From Methyloferula stellata AR4 (lineage in GTDB: Bacteria > Pseudomonadota > Alphaproteobacteria > Rhizobiales > Beijerinckiaceae), in contig NZ_ARWA01000001.1 of NCBI RefSeq assembly GCF_000385335.1, positions 3,674,001-3,738,000 on the forward strand: 64,000 nucleotides of DNA, given 5' to 3'. The position numbers were made by a program, and so were the translations under genes. The notes beneath the pieces were generated by a model. That model did no database searches. It had not been told where the DNA came from and worked only from the letters and a program-made list of their open reading frames with translations. Positions 18,917 to 26,575 of this stretch are shown piece after piece. How positions within the stretch are numbered: the stretch's first letter is position 1; each line of letters begins with the position of its first letter.

Positions 18917-21301
18917 TCACCCTTCCCGCGCTAAGAGCGCCGCCGCCACGGCTGCCTGGCCGAGCGAAAGACCGCCGTCGTTCGACGGCACTTTGGCTTG
19001 TAAGAACACGTCGAAATTCTCAGCTTCGAAGCGGCGCGTCAGTTCTTCAGCCAACCAGCGATTCTGCATGACGCCGCCCGAGAGCACAACGCGCCGCGTC
19101 ACCCGCGTCTCACCATCGAGCGCAGCTTTGCAGGCCAATGTGACGATGGCCTTTGCGAGCCCTTTATGGAAGCGCGCAGCGATGAGGGAGGCCGGCGCGT
19201 TTTCGTAGAGATCGCCGAGCAGCGCCTGCCACATGGCCAAGGGCTCGATATAGGGAAGCCCAGTGTCTTTGAGCTTCGGAATCCCGAACGGATAGGCAAG
19301 GTCTTCGTCAACCGCCGCCAGATCTTCGGCGGTGACGAGCGCTTCGAGCCGCATCGCGGCTTCGCCTTCGTGAAAAATTTCATCGCGGCAGATGCCGGCC
19401 GCCGCCGCCACGGCGTCGAACAGGCGGCCGCAGGAACTCGCCGGCGGGCTATTGACCCCCTGCTTGATCATGGAAGCGACCGTATCGACCGGCTTTGACA
19501 GCAGGAAGTCGTGCAACGGCGTGCCGGAAAAATTCATGGCGAAGGCGGGCCAGCCCATTTCCGCCAGAATATGCGCGAGCGCGTTGCGCCAAGGCTCCTG
19601 CATCGCCTTGGCTCCCCCCGGCAGAGCCACAGGCTTGAACGTCCCGACGCGCCGATAGAAGGTGTAATCGGCAAGCATAAACTCGCCGCCCCATAAGGTG
19701 CCGTCATCGCCTAGGCCGAGCCCATCGAGCGCGATGCCGAGCACCAGGCCGTCGCCTTGTTCGATTCCGTTCTCGGCCATGCAGCTTGCAATATGGGCAT
19801 GATGATGCTGGACGGCGATGACGGCCAAGTTTTCATCACGGGCGCGCTGACGGCCGAGCTGGGTCGAAAGATAATCTTGATGCAGATCGACGGCGATGGC
19901 CTTCGGGCGATGCGCATAAAGCGACTGGAAGAGATCGAGGCTTTTCTCAAAGTCGCTGAGGCGATGCGCATCTTCGAGATCGCCTACATGCTGCGAGAGG
20001 ATCGCCTGCCCGTTCTTGACGAGACAGAAGGTGTTTTTCAATTCTCCGCCCAAGGCGAGCAAAGGTGGCGCGGCGGCGAGACTTGCGGGCAAAGCAATGG
20101 GCGACGGCGCGAAGCCGCGCGCACGACGGATGAGCCGAGGCACACCTGCCGCGACACGCAGAACGGAATCATCCAGCCGCGTGGCGATGCCGCGATCATG
20201 GGTCAGAAGAAAATCGGCGATAGGAGCGAGGTCCGTCCGCGAAGTCTCGTCGTCGATGATCTGCGGCTCGTCGGAGCGATTGCCGCTGGTCATCACGATC
20301 GGACAGTCGAGCCGCCGGAACATCAGATGATGCAAAGGCGTCGAGGGCAGCATGAAGCCAAGCGTCGCAAGGCCCGGCGCGACATCGTCTGGAAGGTGCA
20401 AAGGCCCGCGCGCATCGAGCAGCACGATCGGCGCGGCGGTGCTCGTCAAGGCCGCCTCCTCCACCGGACTCACTTCGGCATAATGGCGGATCACGTCGAG
20501 ATCGCGCGCCATCAGCGCGAAAGCCTTCGTGTAGCGTTGCTTGCGCTGGCGCAGCCGCGTCACAGCCTCGGCATTGGTCGCGTCGCAGGCGAGCTGATAG
20601 CCGCCAAGTCCCTTGATCGCGACGATATGGCCCTTGAGCAGCATGCCCGCCGCGGCATCGACATCGTCGAGCATGCTGAAGGCCGAGAATTCGACCGCGC
20701 CGCCATTGAATTTTCCGAGACTGACGCGTGGCCCGCAGATGTGGCAAGCGATCGGCTGCGCATGAAAGCGCCGGTCGCTTGGGTCTTCATATTCGGCGCG
20801 GCAGGTTTCGCAGAGTTCAAAGCCCGCCATGGTCGTGCGGGCCCGGTCGTAAGGCGCCTCGCAGATGATCGAGAGGCGCGGCCCGCAATGCGTGCAATTG
20901 GTGAAAGGATAGCGGAACCGCCGCGCAAAAGGATCGCGGACCTCTGCAAGGCAGGCGGGGCATGTGGCGGCATCGGGGGCAACCTCGGTACGCATGGTGC
21001 CCGGCTCGCTCTCGGCGATGCGGAACCGGTCGTCACCAACGGGCACCTCTGCCTCGCTATATTCGACAGAATCGATCCGTGCGAGCGGCGGGCATTCGGC
21101 CCTGAGATCGGCAATGAGCCGCTCGGCAAGATCGGCCTCGGCAGCGATGCGGATCAAAACGCCTTCGGCATCGTTACGCACATCGCCAGCAAGCCCGAGC
21201 CGTGTCGCGACACGCCAGACTGTCGGGCGAAAGCCGACGCCCTGCACCAATCCGCGAATGCGGATCTCTGTGGCAGCGGGCGCTTCGATGCTCGCGGTCA
21301 T
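18917..21301 (-). CDS. hypF: carbamoyltransferase HypF
   Basis: 794 aa, full length. In order: an N-terminal acylphosphatase domain (RGLVQGVGFRPTVWRVA), a double zinc finger (CPAC...CTHC, then CETC...CHIC, residues about 110-185), a YrdC-like adenylation domain (KGLGGYQLACDATN), and a Kae1-like carbamoyltransferase domain with HHHAHIASCMAENG and the final GGVMQN. It makes carbamoyl-adenylate from carbamoyl phosphate and transfers the group to HypE. Its ATG overlaps the stop of the NHL gene, which ties the hyp set to the structural genes. Confidence 0.95.
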   Translation of the reverse strand: MTASIEAPAATEIRIRGLVQGVGFRPTVWRVATRLGLAGDVRNDAEGVLIRIAAEADLAERLIADLRAECPPLARIDSVEYSEAEVPVGDDRFRIAESEPGTMRTEVAPDAATCPACLAEVRDPFARRFRYPFTNCTHCGPRLSIICEAPYDRARTTMAGFELCETCRAEYEDPSDRRFHAQPIACHICGPRVSLGKFNGGAVEFSAFSMLDDVDAAAGMLLKGHIVAIKGLGGYQLACDATNAEAVTRLRQRKQRYTKAFALMARDLDVIRHYAEVSPVEEAALTSTAAPIVLLDARGPLHLPDDVAPGLATLGFMLPSTPLHHLMFRRLDCPIVMTSGNRSDEPQIIDDETSRTDLAPIADFLLTHDRGIATRLDDSVLRVAAGVPRLIRRARGFAPSPIALPASLAAAPPLLALGGELKNTFCLVKNGQAILSQHVGDLEDAHRLSDFEKSLDLFQSLYAHRPKAIAVDLHQDYLSTQLGRQRARDENLAVIAVQHHHAHIASCMAENGIEQGDGLVLGIALDGLGLGDDGTLWGGEFMLADYTFYRRVGTFKPVALPGGAKAMQEPWRNALAHILAEMGWPAFAMNFSGTPLHDFLLSKPVDTVASMIKQGVNSPPASSCGRLFDAVAAAAGICRDEIFHEGEAAMRLEALVTAEDLAAVDEDLAYPFGIPKLKDTGLPYIEPLAMWQALLGDLYENAPASLIAARFHKGLAKAIVTLACKAALDGETRVTRRVVLSGGVMQNRWLAEELTRRFEAENFDVFLQAKVPSNDGGLSLGQAAVAAALLAREG

Positions 21302-22494
21302 GGTGCAAGCCTCGCGATGATGACGCGATTATTGCCGGAATCGGCAATGACCAGTCTGTCGCCACATGAGGTTAGCCCATAGGGCCAGCAGAAGCTATCG
21401 CGCTGGGGTGCCTGCCAGCGATTGTCGCCCTTTGCGTGAAAGTCCGGCTGTCCGGCAAGCCGATGCGCCGCGCCGCTTTTGGTGATCTCCGCTTGCGCAA
21501 AGCTGAGCAGCCGCGAATTAGCGGTATCGGCGACGGCGATCCCTTCCGGGACGGCCGCGCAGGCATATGGCATGTTGAGGCTCGCGGCATCGGGCCAATA
21601 GGTCGCGCGATTATGCTCGCAGGCTGACGGATCGGTCTGGCCGATGAGATGATGGCACGGCGCGCCATCGCTGTTTGGCAGAGCGTTCCAAACCATGATG
21701 CGATTATTGCCGGAATCCGAGACCAGGAGCATGTCGCCGCAGAGCGTCGCGCTATGTGGCCAGCGCATGCCATGCATGTCTATGCCCATGCCGCCGTTCT
21801 CGTCGCGGCAGGTCATTTCGGTCTGACCGAGAACGAGATCGGCAGGTGTCCCGTTTCGCCGCGGGATCTCGTTCCAGATCAGAACACGGCGATTGCCCGT
21901 GTCGCAAACGATGAGGCGCGAACCGGCCAGCGTCACGCCATAGCTCCAATTGAGCGTATCGGCCGCGGGCTCGCCGCCGCGATTGGCAGCGACCGATGTA
22001 AAATCGGCCTGGCCGAGGACGACATCGGCGGGCCGATTATCGGTCATCGGCAGGCCGTGCCAGATCAGGACGCGATGATTCCAGGGATCGGCGACGGCAA
22101 GTGTGGTCGCCGTTGCAGAGACGCCCGTCGGCACATTGAATGTGGCAGCCGAAGGCTCGCCCTTGGCATTGCGCCCTTCACGGTAAAAGTCCGCCTGCCC
22201 GATCAGCGCGTCGGCCGGCGCATAATCCTGGGCCGGCAATTTATGCCAGATCAGCAGACGATGATGGCCCGTATCGGCGATAAAGAGAGGTCCGTCCGGT
22301 GTGGCGAGCGCCGCGCCGCGCGGGCCAAAAAGCGTTGCCGCGGTGGGTGTGACGGGTTTTGTGAGATCGAAGCCGCAGACCTCGGAGCCCAGAATAAGTT
22401 CAGGCCCCGCCGGATCGAGGAGGGCCAAAGGCAGCGGCGCCGCCGAGGCCGGCGGATAACTCAATTCAACGGCTGGCCTGAGCGAAACGCGCAT
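21298..22494 (-). CDS. NHL-repeat beta-propeller protein of the hydrogenase locus
   Basis: 398 aa, without a convincing signal peptide. About six blades carry the consensus ADxGNxRvLIWxxLP followed by ADxvLGQxDF: for example ADTGHHRLLIWHKLP, CDTGNRRVLIWNEIP, SDSGNNRIMVWNALP and the last ADSGNNRVIIARLAP. Such NHL proteins accompany group 2a/1h hydrogenase genes in several bacteria, and their role is unknown. It starts 6 bases after the NifU-Rieske stop and overlaps hypF, so co-expression is expected. A scaffold or docking role for the hydrogenase-Rieske complex is inference. Confidence 0.85.
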   Translation of the reverse strand: MRVSLRPAVELSYPPASAAPLPLALLDPAGPELILGSEVCGFDLTKPVTPTAATLFGPRGAALATPDGPLFIADTGHHRLLIWHKLPAQDYAPADALIGQADFYREGRNAKGEPSAATFNVPTGVSATATTLAVADPWNHRVLIWHGLPMTDNRPADVVLGQADFTSVAANRGGEPAADTLNWSYGVTLAGSRLIVCDTGNRRVLIWNEIPRRNGTPADLVLGQTEMTCRDENGGMGIDMHGMRWPHSATLCGDMLLVSDSGNNRIMVWNALPNSDGAPCHHLIGQTDPSACEHNRATYWPDAASLNMPYACAAVPEGIAVADTANSRLLSFAQAEITKSGAAHRLAGQPDFHAKGDNRWQAPQRDSFCWPYGLTSCGDRLVIADSGNNRVIIARLAP

Positions 22495-22500
22495 GATCTC

Positions 22501-23367
22501 TCAAACCTCGAGTCTGATTTCGACGCGATTGCCGTCGACGCGAACGGGAACGGACCGCAATTGCACTTCCGGCGCCGTCAGGCATTCACCGGTCATGAGG
22601 TCATATTTGAACCCGTGAAAAGGACAGCGGATAAAGCCGTCGCCGACGGGACCGCCCGACACCGGAAGTCCGAGATGCGCGCAGGCATCCTGAAAGCAGC
22701 TCACGATGCCGTCCTTGCGCGCAAAGAGAAGCGGGGTGCCTTCGACGGCCGCGGTCGCGATGCCTTCTTCCGGAATCGTATCGAGAAGGATCGCAAGCGT
22801 CCATATGCCGGTATCGACAAAGGGGCTCGTGAAATTTGCCTTGGTCACGCTGCTCGCGGCGCTTTTGACTTGCCGTACCTGTTTGATCTCGGGGCAATGC
22901 TCTTCGATCGCACGCTTGACGCCTGCGACGAAGGTCATGGTCGAAGCCGAGCAGCCGTCGCAATTGCCGAGGAAACGAACCTCTACGGTGTCGGGCGGCA
23001 CGAAAGCGACAAGCTCGACATCGCCGCCATGCGCGGCGAGCATCGGCCGCACCGATGCCAAGGCGGTGTCGAGCCTTTCCTGCTGGCTCGGCTGAATGAG
23101 ACCATGATAGCGCAATACGCCATAGACCAATGGATCGCTCGCGGCGCGGCGCAGCGCATCGAGCGCGCCCGGGGCCACTTTCACTTCGGCGATGAGTTTG
23201 CGCAGCGCCGCCTTATGCAAGGCGTCGATCGCCTGGCGATGGGCAAAAGCGACCGTGCGCTGCGACTCCTCCCAATTGGCGATCAAAGCCGCGAAGCGCT
23301 CGATATCGCCCGTCAGCGAATCGAAGCTTGGCTCATTCTCCGCCGATGGGTGCGCATGCGCGTTCAT
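22501..23367 (-). CDS. NifU-like / Rieske fusion protein, candidate hydrogenase electron acceptor
   Basis: 288 aa. The N-terminal about 90 residues are helical. A NifU C-terminal-like domain follows with the CxxC cluster site FLGNCDGCSAS (about residues 135-145). A Rieske ferredoxin domain occupies about 185-285, with both cluster motifs present: C-x-H in CAHLGLPV and C-x2-H in CPFHGFKYD. Family knowledge: an iron-sulfur protein with such domains (HucE type) is encoded with group 2a hydrogenases and was proposed to pass electrons from the enzyme towards the respiratory chain. No cytochrome b subunit gene is present, which strengthens that reading here. Confidence 0.88.
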   Translation of the reverse strand: MNAHAHPSAENEPSFDSLTGDIERFAALIANWEESQRTVAFAHRQAIDALHKAALRKLIAEVKVAPGALDALRRAASDPLVYGVLRYHGLIQPSQQERLDTALASVRPMLAAHGGDVELVAFVPPDTVEVRFLGNCDGCSASTMTFVAGVKRAIEEHCPEIKQVRQVKSAASSVTKANFTSPFVDTGIWTLAILLDTIPEEGIATAAVEGTPLLFARKDGIVSCFQDACAHLGLPVSGGPVGDGFIRCPFHGFKYDLMTGECLTAPEVQLRSVPVRVDGNRVEIRLEV

Positions 23368-23414
23368 GGTCGCCTCCCTCGATCGCCGCCCGGTTGACCC
23401 GCGTCGGCACCTGA

Positions 23415-23458
23415 GCAGTCTCAGGCGAAATGGAAACCGGTTCGCCGCCGGAAAGTGC
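23415..23458. repeat. 44-bp palindromic repeat, family A copy 1
   Basis: An imperfect palindrome with inner arms GGCGAA and TTCGCC and degenerate outer arms GCAGTCTC and GAAAGTGC. It aligns base for base with the copy at 28218-28261. It lies between the 73-aa membrane protein gene and the NifU-Rieske gene, so both family A copies punctuate the hydrogenase operon. Confidence 0.75.
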
Positions 23459-23480
23459 GATCAATCAAAACAGGCTTCGC

Positions 23481-23702
23481 TCAGCGGTACTTCAAATCCT
23501 TGAACAGCACCGGCTGCACGGCGCCGCCGATGAATCCTGCGATCACCGCGGCGATCAGCAGCCCGGTGAATTTGACGAGAACAAGAAAGATCACAATTGT
23601 CAGGCCGATACCGATCGCAAGCTGGCGCATGACCTCGTTCGGATTGCGGAAGAGCTTGCCTTGAAAGAACAGGGTGATGGAGGATTTCGCCATTTCAAAC
23701 AT
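23481..23702 (-). CDS. 73-aa two-helix membrane protein of the hydrogenase locus
   Basis: The start ATG at 23702 follows GAGGAC. An amphipathic N-terminus (SSITLFFQGKLFRNPNEVMR) precedes one long hydrophobic hairpin, LAIGIGLTIVIFLVLVKF then LLIAAVIAGFIGGAVQP, ending in the basic tail FKDLKYR. It has Gly-x3-Gly spacing but no His or Cys ligand. It sits 10 bases after the 71-aa membrane protein and before the NifU-Rieske gene. I do not recognise a named family. A membrane-anchor or quinone-proximal role for the otherwise soluble hydrogenase is inference from position. Confidence 0.7.
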   Translation of the reverse strand: MFEMAKSSITLFFQGKLFRNPNEVMRQLAIGIGLTIVIFLVLVKFTGLLIAAVIAGFIGGAVQPVLFKDLKYR

Positions 23703-23712
23703 TTGAATGTCC

Positions 23713-23928
23713 TCAAAACACGATGAGCGCGATGATGGTGCCGACAAAGACGCCGACGGCGCCGGCGAGCGGTCCATAGAATCCGCCCATCATCGCCGCG
23801 AGCTCATTACCAAGCGCCTTGCCGCCGATATAAACGCCTCCGGCAACGCCGCCGAGAATCGAAAACACAATCCCGAGCACCACAGCCAAAAGCCCGAGTA
23901 ACAACGCTCCGCCCATCATTTCCCCCAT
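23713..23928 (-). CDS. 71-aa glycine-zipper membrane protein of the hydrogenase locus
   Basis: The start ATG at 23928 lies 8 bases after the TPR stop; an internal Met pair (codons 4-5) is an alternative start behind GGGGGA. Two hydrophobic helices, LLLGLLAVVLGIVFSILGG and GPLAGAVGVFVGTIIALIVF, flank a Gly-rich linker (VAGGVYIGGKALGNEL). Glycines recur every 3-4 residues, a glycine-zipper pattern that favours tight helix packing and oligomers. No cofactor ligands are seen. It is paired with the 73-aa membrane protein. Not a family I can name. Confidence 0.7.
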   Translation of the reverse strand: MGEMMGGALLLGLLAVVLGIVFSILGGVAGGVYIGGKALGNELAAMMGGFYGPLAGAVGVFVGTIIALIVF

Positions 23929-23936
23929 CTCATGCT

Positions 23937-24956
23937 TTATTGAATGCCGACGGCGGATGCCACCGGCACACCAGCGTGATCCATTTGCCCAAGCTCCGCT
24001 TCGATCTCGACGATCATTTCGTTGACCACTTCGACCTTCTGCGTTTCGCCGAAGGCTGTGAAGACTTCCACGGCCTCGTGATATTGATTGAGTGCCTTGC
24101 CGAGGTTCGCGCGATTGCCAAGTTCCGGCCGCTCTACATCGTCTGGAAGATTGCGCAGGCAATTGGCGTAATTGGCGATCGTATTCGCATATTCGGCCGG
24201 CGTGGTCGCGCGGGTGCGGACCTTCAAAGCCTCGTCATAGGCGTCGAGCGCGCGCAGGCAATTTTCGACCGAATGGCTTGACGAGACATATTGCAGCGCA
24301 TTGCCGAGATTATTCTGCAGCATCGCATATTCGCTCGGATGCTCGATGATGTTGACGACTTTCAAGCCCTCTTGAAAGGCCTGCACGGCCAGCGCCTCGC
24401 GCATTTTCGCACGTTCGTCCGAGAAAGGAATCGACAGAAAAGCCGTCGCCAGATTGTTTTGCAGGATCGCATATTCCTTCGGAAAGGCTTTGGCGTCGAA
24501 GGTGCGCAATGCCCGCTGATAGGCGGAAATCGCCGCGGTGATCGGCGCCGCATTGGCGCTGGCAAGATTTTGCAGGACGAGGCCGAGATTCATTTCGAGC
24601 TCGGCCATTTCCTCAGGGCTGCCGTCATGCTTGAGAATGTCGCGCGCGGCTTCGAGATTGCGCTGCGCCTCTTTCAGAAGACCGAGATCGTTCGAAGGCA
24701 TCGCCTGCAGCGCCGTTGCAAGGCGCGCATGCAGTCTGCCGCGCAAAAGGAAGAGTTCTGCCGGGCAAAGCTCAAGCGCCTTTTCGTAAAGGAGAACGGC
24801 TTGCTGCAAATCCTCGGATGTTTTCGGCCGGGTCTGCAGACCCATGGCCATTTCCATCAACATCTCGATTTTTTCGCCGAGCGATGCATCTTCCGCATCG
24901 ACGGCGGCCAATGCCGCTTTCACTTCGGACTCGGCGCGCGACGGCATTTCACTCAC
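23937..24956 (-). CDS. TPR-repeat protein of the hydrogenase locus
   Basis: 339 aa, GTG start at 24956 (an ATG nine bases on is an alternative). It has repeated helical hairpins of the tetratricopeptide type: EDLQQAVLLYEKALELCP, ITAAISAYQRALRTFD, EYAMLQNNLGNALQYV and LRALDAYDEALKVRTRA. The phrase EYA.LQNNL recurs, typical of TPR proteins encoded with group 2a/1h hydrogenases. No signal peptide, so cytoplasmic. Probably an assembly or scaffolding partner; the exact role is unknown. Confidence 0.85.
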   Translation of the reverse strand: MSEMPSRAESEVKAALAAVDAEDASLGEKIEMLMEMAMGLQTRPKTSEDLQQAVLLYEKALELCPAELFLLRGRLHARLATALQAMPSNDLGLLKEAQRNLEAARDILKHDGSPEEMAELEMNLGLVLQNLASANAAPITAAISAYQRALRTFDAKAFPKEYAILQNNLATAFLSIPFSDERAKMREALAVQAFQEGLKVVNIIEHPSEYAMLQNNLGNALQYVSSSHSVENCLRALDAYDEALKVRTRATTPAEYANTIANYANCLRNLPDDVERPELGNRANLGKALNQYHEAVEVFTAFGETQKVEVVNEMIVEIEAELGQMDHAGVPVASAVGIQ

Positions 24957-25047
24957 TCCCAGACGCCAATTTTTTTAGGCTCAATCGATGACGAATGAGC
25001 TGTCATTCAGACTTGAGGACAAAACTACGCTGGGCTCAAAATCAAGT

Positions 25048-25401
25048 CTATATTATTTTCGATGTGCAAACTTGATTTGCATTAATGCGAAAAAGATCGC
25101 GGACGACAAAGCCTGCGATCGCCGGGTTCGGCCATGCGTCGAGCTTGATGTCCTGCATGTCATCGATCCCGTTCAGGCGAAAGAAGTCGGCGGCATGGAT
25201 GGCACGGTCGCCACGTGCATTCACCTGTTTGACGAGAAAGCCGCCCGCATCCGCCGAAGCGACCGGAAAGATCAGGAGATCGTCGGCCTCGCGCACCAGA
25301 GCGACGCTTAAGACGCGCGGCAGATGTGCATCGAAGGCCGCCGCGTCGATATAGAGATGATCGCGATGAAGGCGCAGCGGCATGGAGCCGGTCTCGCTCA
25401 T
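25048..25401 (-). CDS. 117-aa unknown protein of the hydrogenase locus
   Basis: The ATG at 25401 overlaps the protease stop (ATGA), giving MSETGSMPLRLHRDHLYID. A small alpha/beta protein with no membrane helix and a single late Cys. Segments such as AFDAHLPRVLSVALVREAD and DLLIFPVASADAGGFLVKQ look like a beta-barrel or swapped-hairpin fold. The N-terminus reads like a ligand-binding start rather than a signal. Position and coupling tie it to hydrogenase maturation. Function unknown. Confidence 0.7.
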   Translation of the reverse strand: MSETGSMPLRLHRDHLYIDAAAFDAHLPRVLSVALVREADDLLIFPVASADAGGFLVKQVNARGDRAIHAADFFRLNGIDDMQDIKLDAWPNPAIAGFVVRDLFRINANQVCTSKII

Positions 25402-25880
25402 CGCGCCGCGTCCATCTCGCAATGCTGCGCGATCAAAGCCGCGATGCGCTGCGTTACGGTGTCGGCGGCGCGAGCGACTTGCGGCGAAAGATCGAGACCG
25501 AAGCCAAGCGAAGCCGCCTCGATCAGAAAAACCGTCACGTCGGCGGGGAAGTCGTCGGCCCAGATTCTGCGGCCTGCGTAAAGCGCGTGATCCCAGCGGA
25601 AATCATGCAGCGTATAGCTTGGCGTCGGCCTGTTTTCGAGTTCCGAACCCGGCACTTCGAAAATGGCGCCCGGCTCCGAACCGCTCGAAGATGCGTCGAT
25701 GACGACGAGCTTTCGCGCGCCGCGCGCCTGGAACAGAATGTCCATCCCGCTCGTGCCCGCATCGAATATTTTGACCGGCGCGCCGGGCGGTTTCGGCATG
25801 GCCAAGAGACGTTGCGCGACGATGACGCCGACGCCGTCATCGGATCGATTGAGATTGCCGCAGCCGATCACCGCCAGCAT
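25398..25880 (-). CDS. hupD: hydrogenase maturation protease (HupD/HybD family)
   Basis: 160 aa. MLAVIGCGNLNRSDDGVGV is the nickel-sensing N-terminal signature (GxGNxxxxDDGxG), with the second acidic region in FDAGTSGMDILF and a His further on (DFRWDHAL). The enzyme removes the C-terminal peptide of the large subunit after Ni insertion; the large subunit here has a 16-residue tail to cut. The start at 25880 is chosen because the motif must be N-terminal. It overlaps the next gene by ATGA. Confidence 0.9.
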   Translation of the reverse strand: MLAVIGCGNLNRSDDGVGVIVAQRLLAMPKPPGAPVKIFDAGTSGMDILFQARGARKLVVIDASSSGSEPGAIFEVPGSELENRPTPSYTLHDFRWDHALYAGRRIWADDFPADVTVFLIEAASLGFGLDLSPQVARAADTVTQRIAALIAQHCEMDAAR

Positions 25881-25938
25881 GACGAAGACTCGCCAAGATT
25901 CTGCCGGCCGGGGAAGGCAGGCCTTGAAAAGGGACTCG

Positions 25939-26253
25939 TCAGATGCGCCACAGCCGGCACCACCATTCGGCTTCGACAGGGACCGCCAGTTCCGGCAAAT
26001 CGCACCATTTGCGGTGCACGAGATAATACATGCACTCCATGCAGCGATATTGTTCTTCGCCATAGGGATGATTCAGGAATCCGCCGATGACAAGCTTGTT
26101 CTTGAGGTCGTCCGGATCGAGTGCCCGCAGCTCCTTCAAGATCTCGCCGAACTCCTTTTCCGTTTCCGGAAAGGGCTCGGTTTTGGTTTCCAGGCCGCTC
26201 GCCAAAAGCGTGGAAATTTTGTTCAGGACGTCATCGGTTTCCGACATCGACAT
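25939..26253 (-). CDS. 104-aa cysteine-containing protein of the hydrogenase locus
   Basis: An acidic helical N-terminal half (EKEFGEILKELRALDPDDLK) is followed by a Cys/Trp-rich C-terminus: YRCMECMYYLVHRKWCDL and EWWCRLWRI. Four cysteines in C-x2-C ... C ... C spacing, with nearby His, suggest a zinc or small iron-sulfur site. It lies between the large subunit gene and its protease, so a chaperone role in large- or small-subunit maturation is plausible. No family is recognised. Confidence 0.7.
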   Translation of the reverse strand: MSMSETDDVLNKISTLLASGLETKTEPFPETEKEFGEILKELRALDPDDLKNKLVIGGFLNHPYGEEQYRCMECMYYLVHRKWCDLPELAVPVEAEWWCRLWRI

Positions 26254-26575
26254 GGAATCCGTCCCCCAGAAACAATCGACGAAGCCGTGGCCCGTCGCGA
26301 AACAGCATTGACGATTCGGTAGCGGATCGCGATCCGCTTTAAGTCATATGTGAAATCGCTTGCCTCAGCGAGACCCAGGTTTGAAAGAAAGGTTCGTCAC
26401 CCCAATTTGGGGATTATCGACCGCTAGAAAGAGTATCGAGATCCTTTTCCCTGTCGAGACGGAAAAAAGGATCTCGCTTAAACGTTAGATCATTTCACTT
26501 CCCCCGCCGACACGCGTATATCGGCGAGACTGGCAGCATGGAGAGCGAGGCCCTCGCTCTCCCGCTAAAAGCCCG
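26254..26575. other. operon-internal gap with hairpin
   Basis: A 322-base stretch without a gene between the large subunit gene and the 104-aa gene. It contains the long hairpin at 26437-26476 and otherwise unremarkable sequence. It could limit read-through so that structural subunits are made in excess over accessory proteins. Confidence 0.6.
26437..26476 (-). terminator. long hairpin after the large-subunit gene, possible attenuator
   Basis: The arms CGAGATCCTTTT (from 26437) and AAAAGGATCTCG (ending 26476) are complementary over about 12 bp around a 16-base loop. It lies 100 bases past the large subunit stop. There is no T-run directly after the stem, so it may stabilise or process the mRNA rather than end it. 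Confidence 0.6.

Noticed and set aside
15012-23397. Several long plus-strand frames opposite hypB to the NifU-Rieske gene
   Set aside because: All lie antisense to genes with intact catalytic motifs and have the composition of shadow translation in GC-rich DNA.
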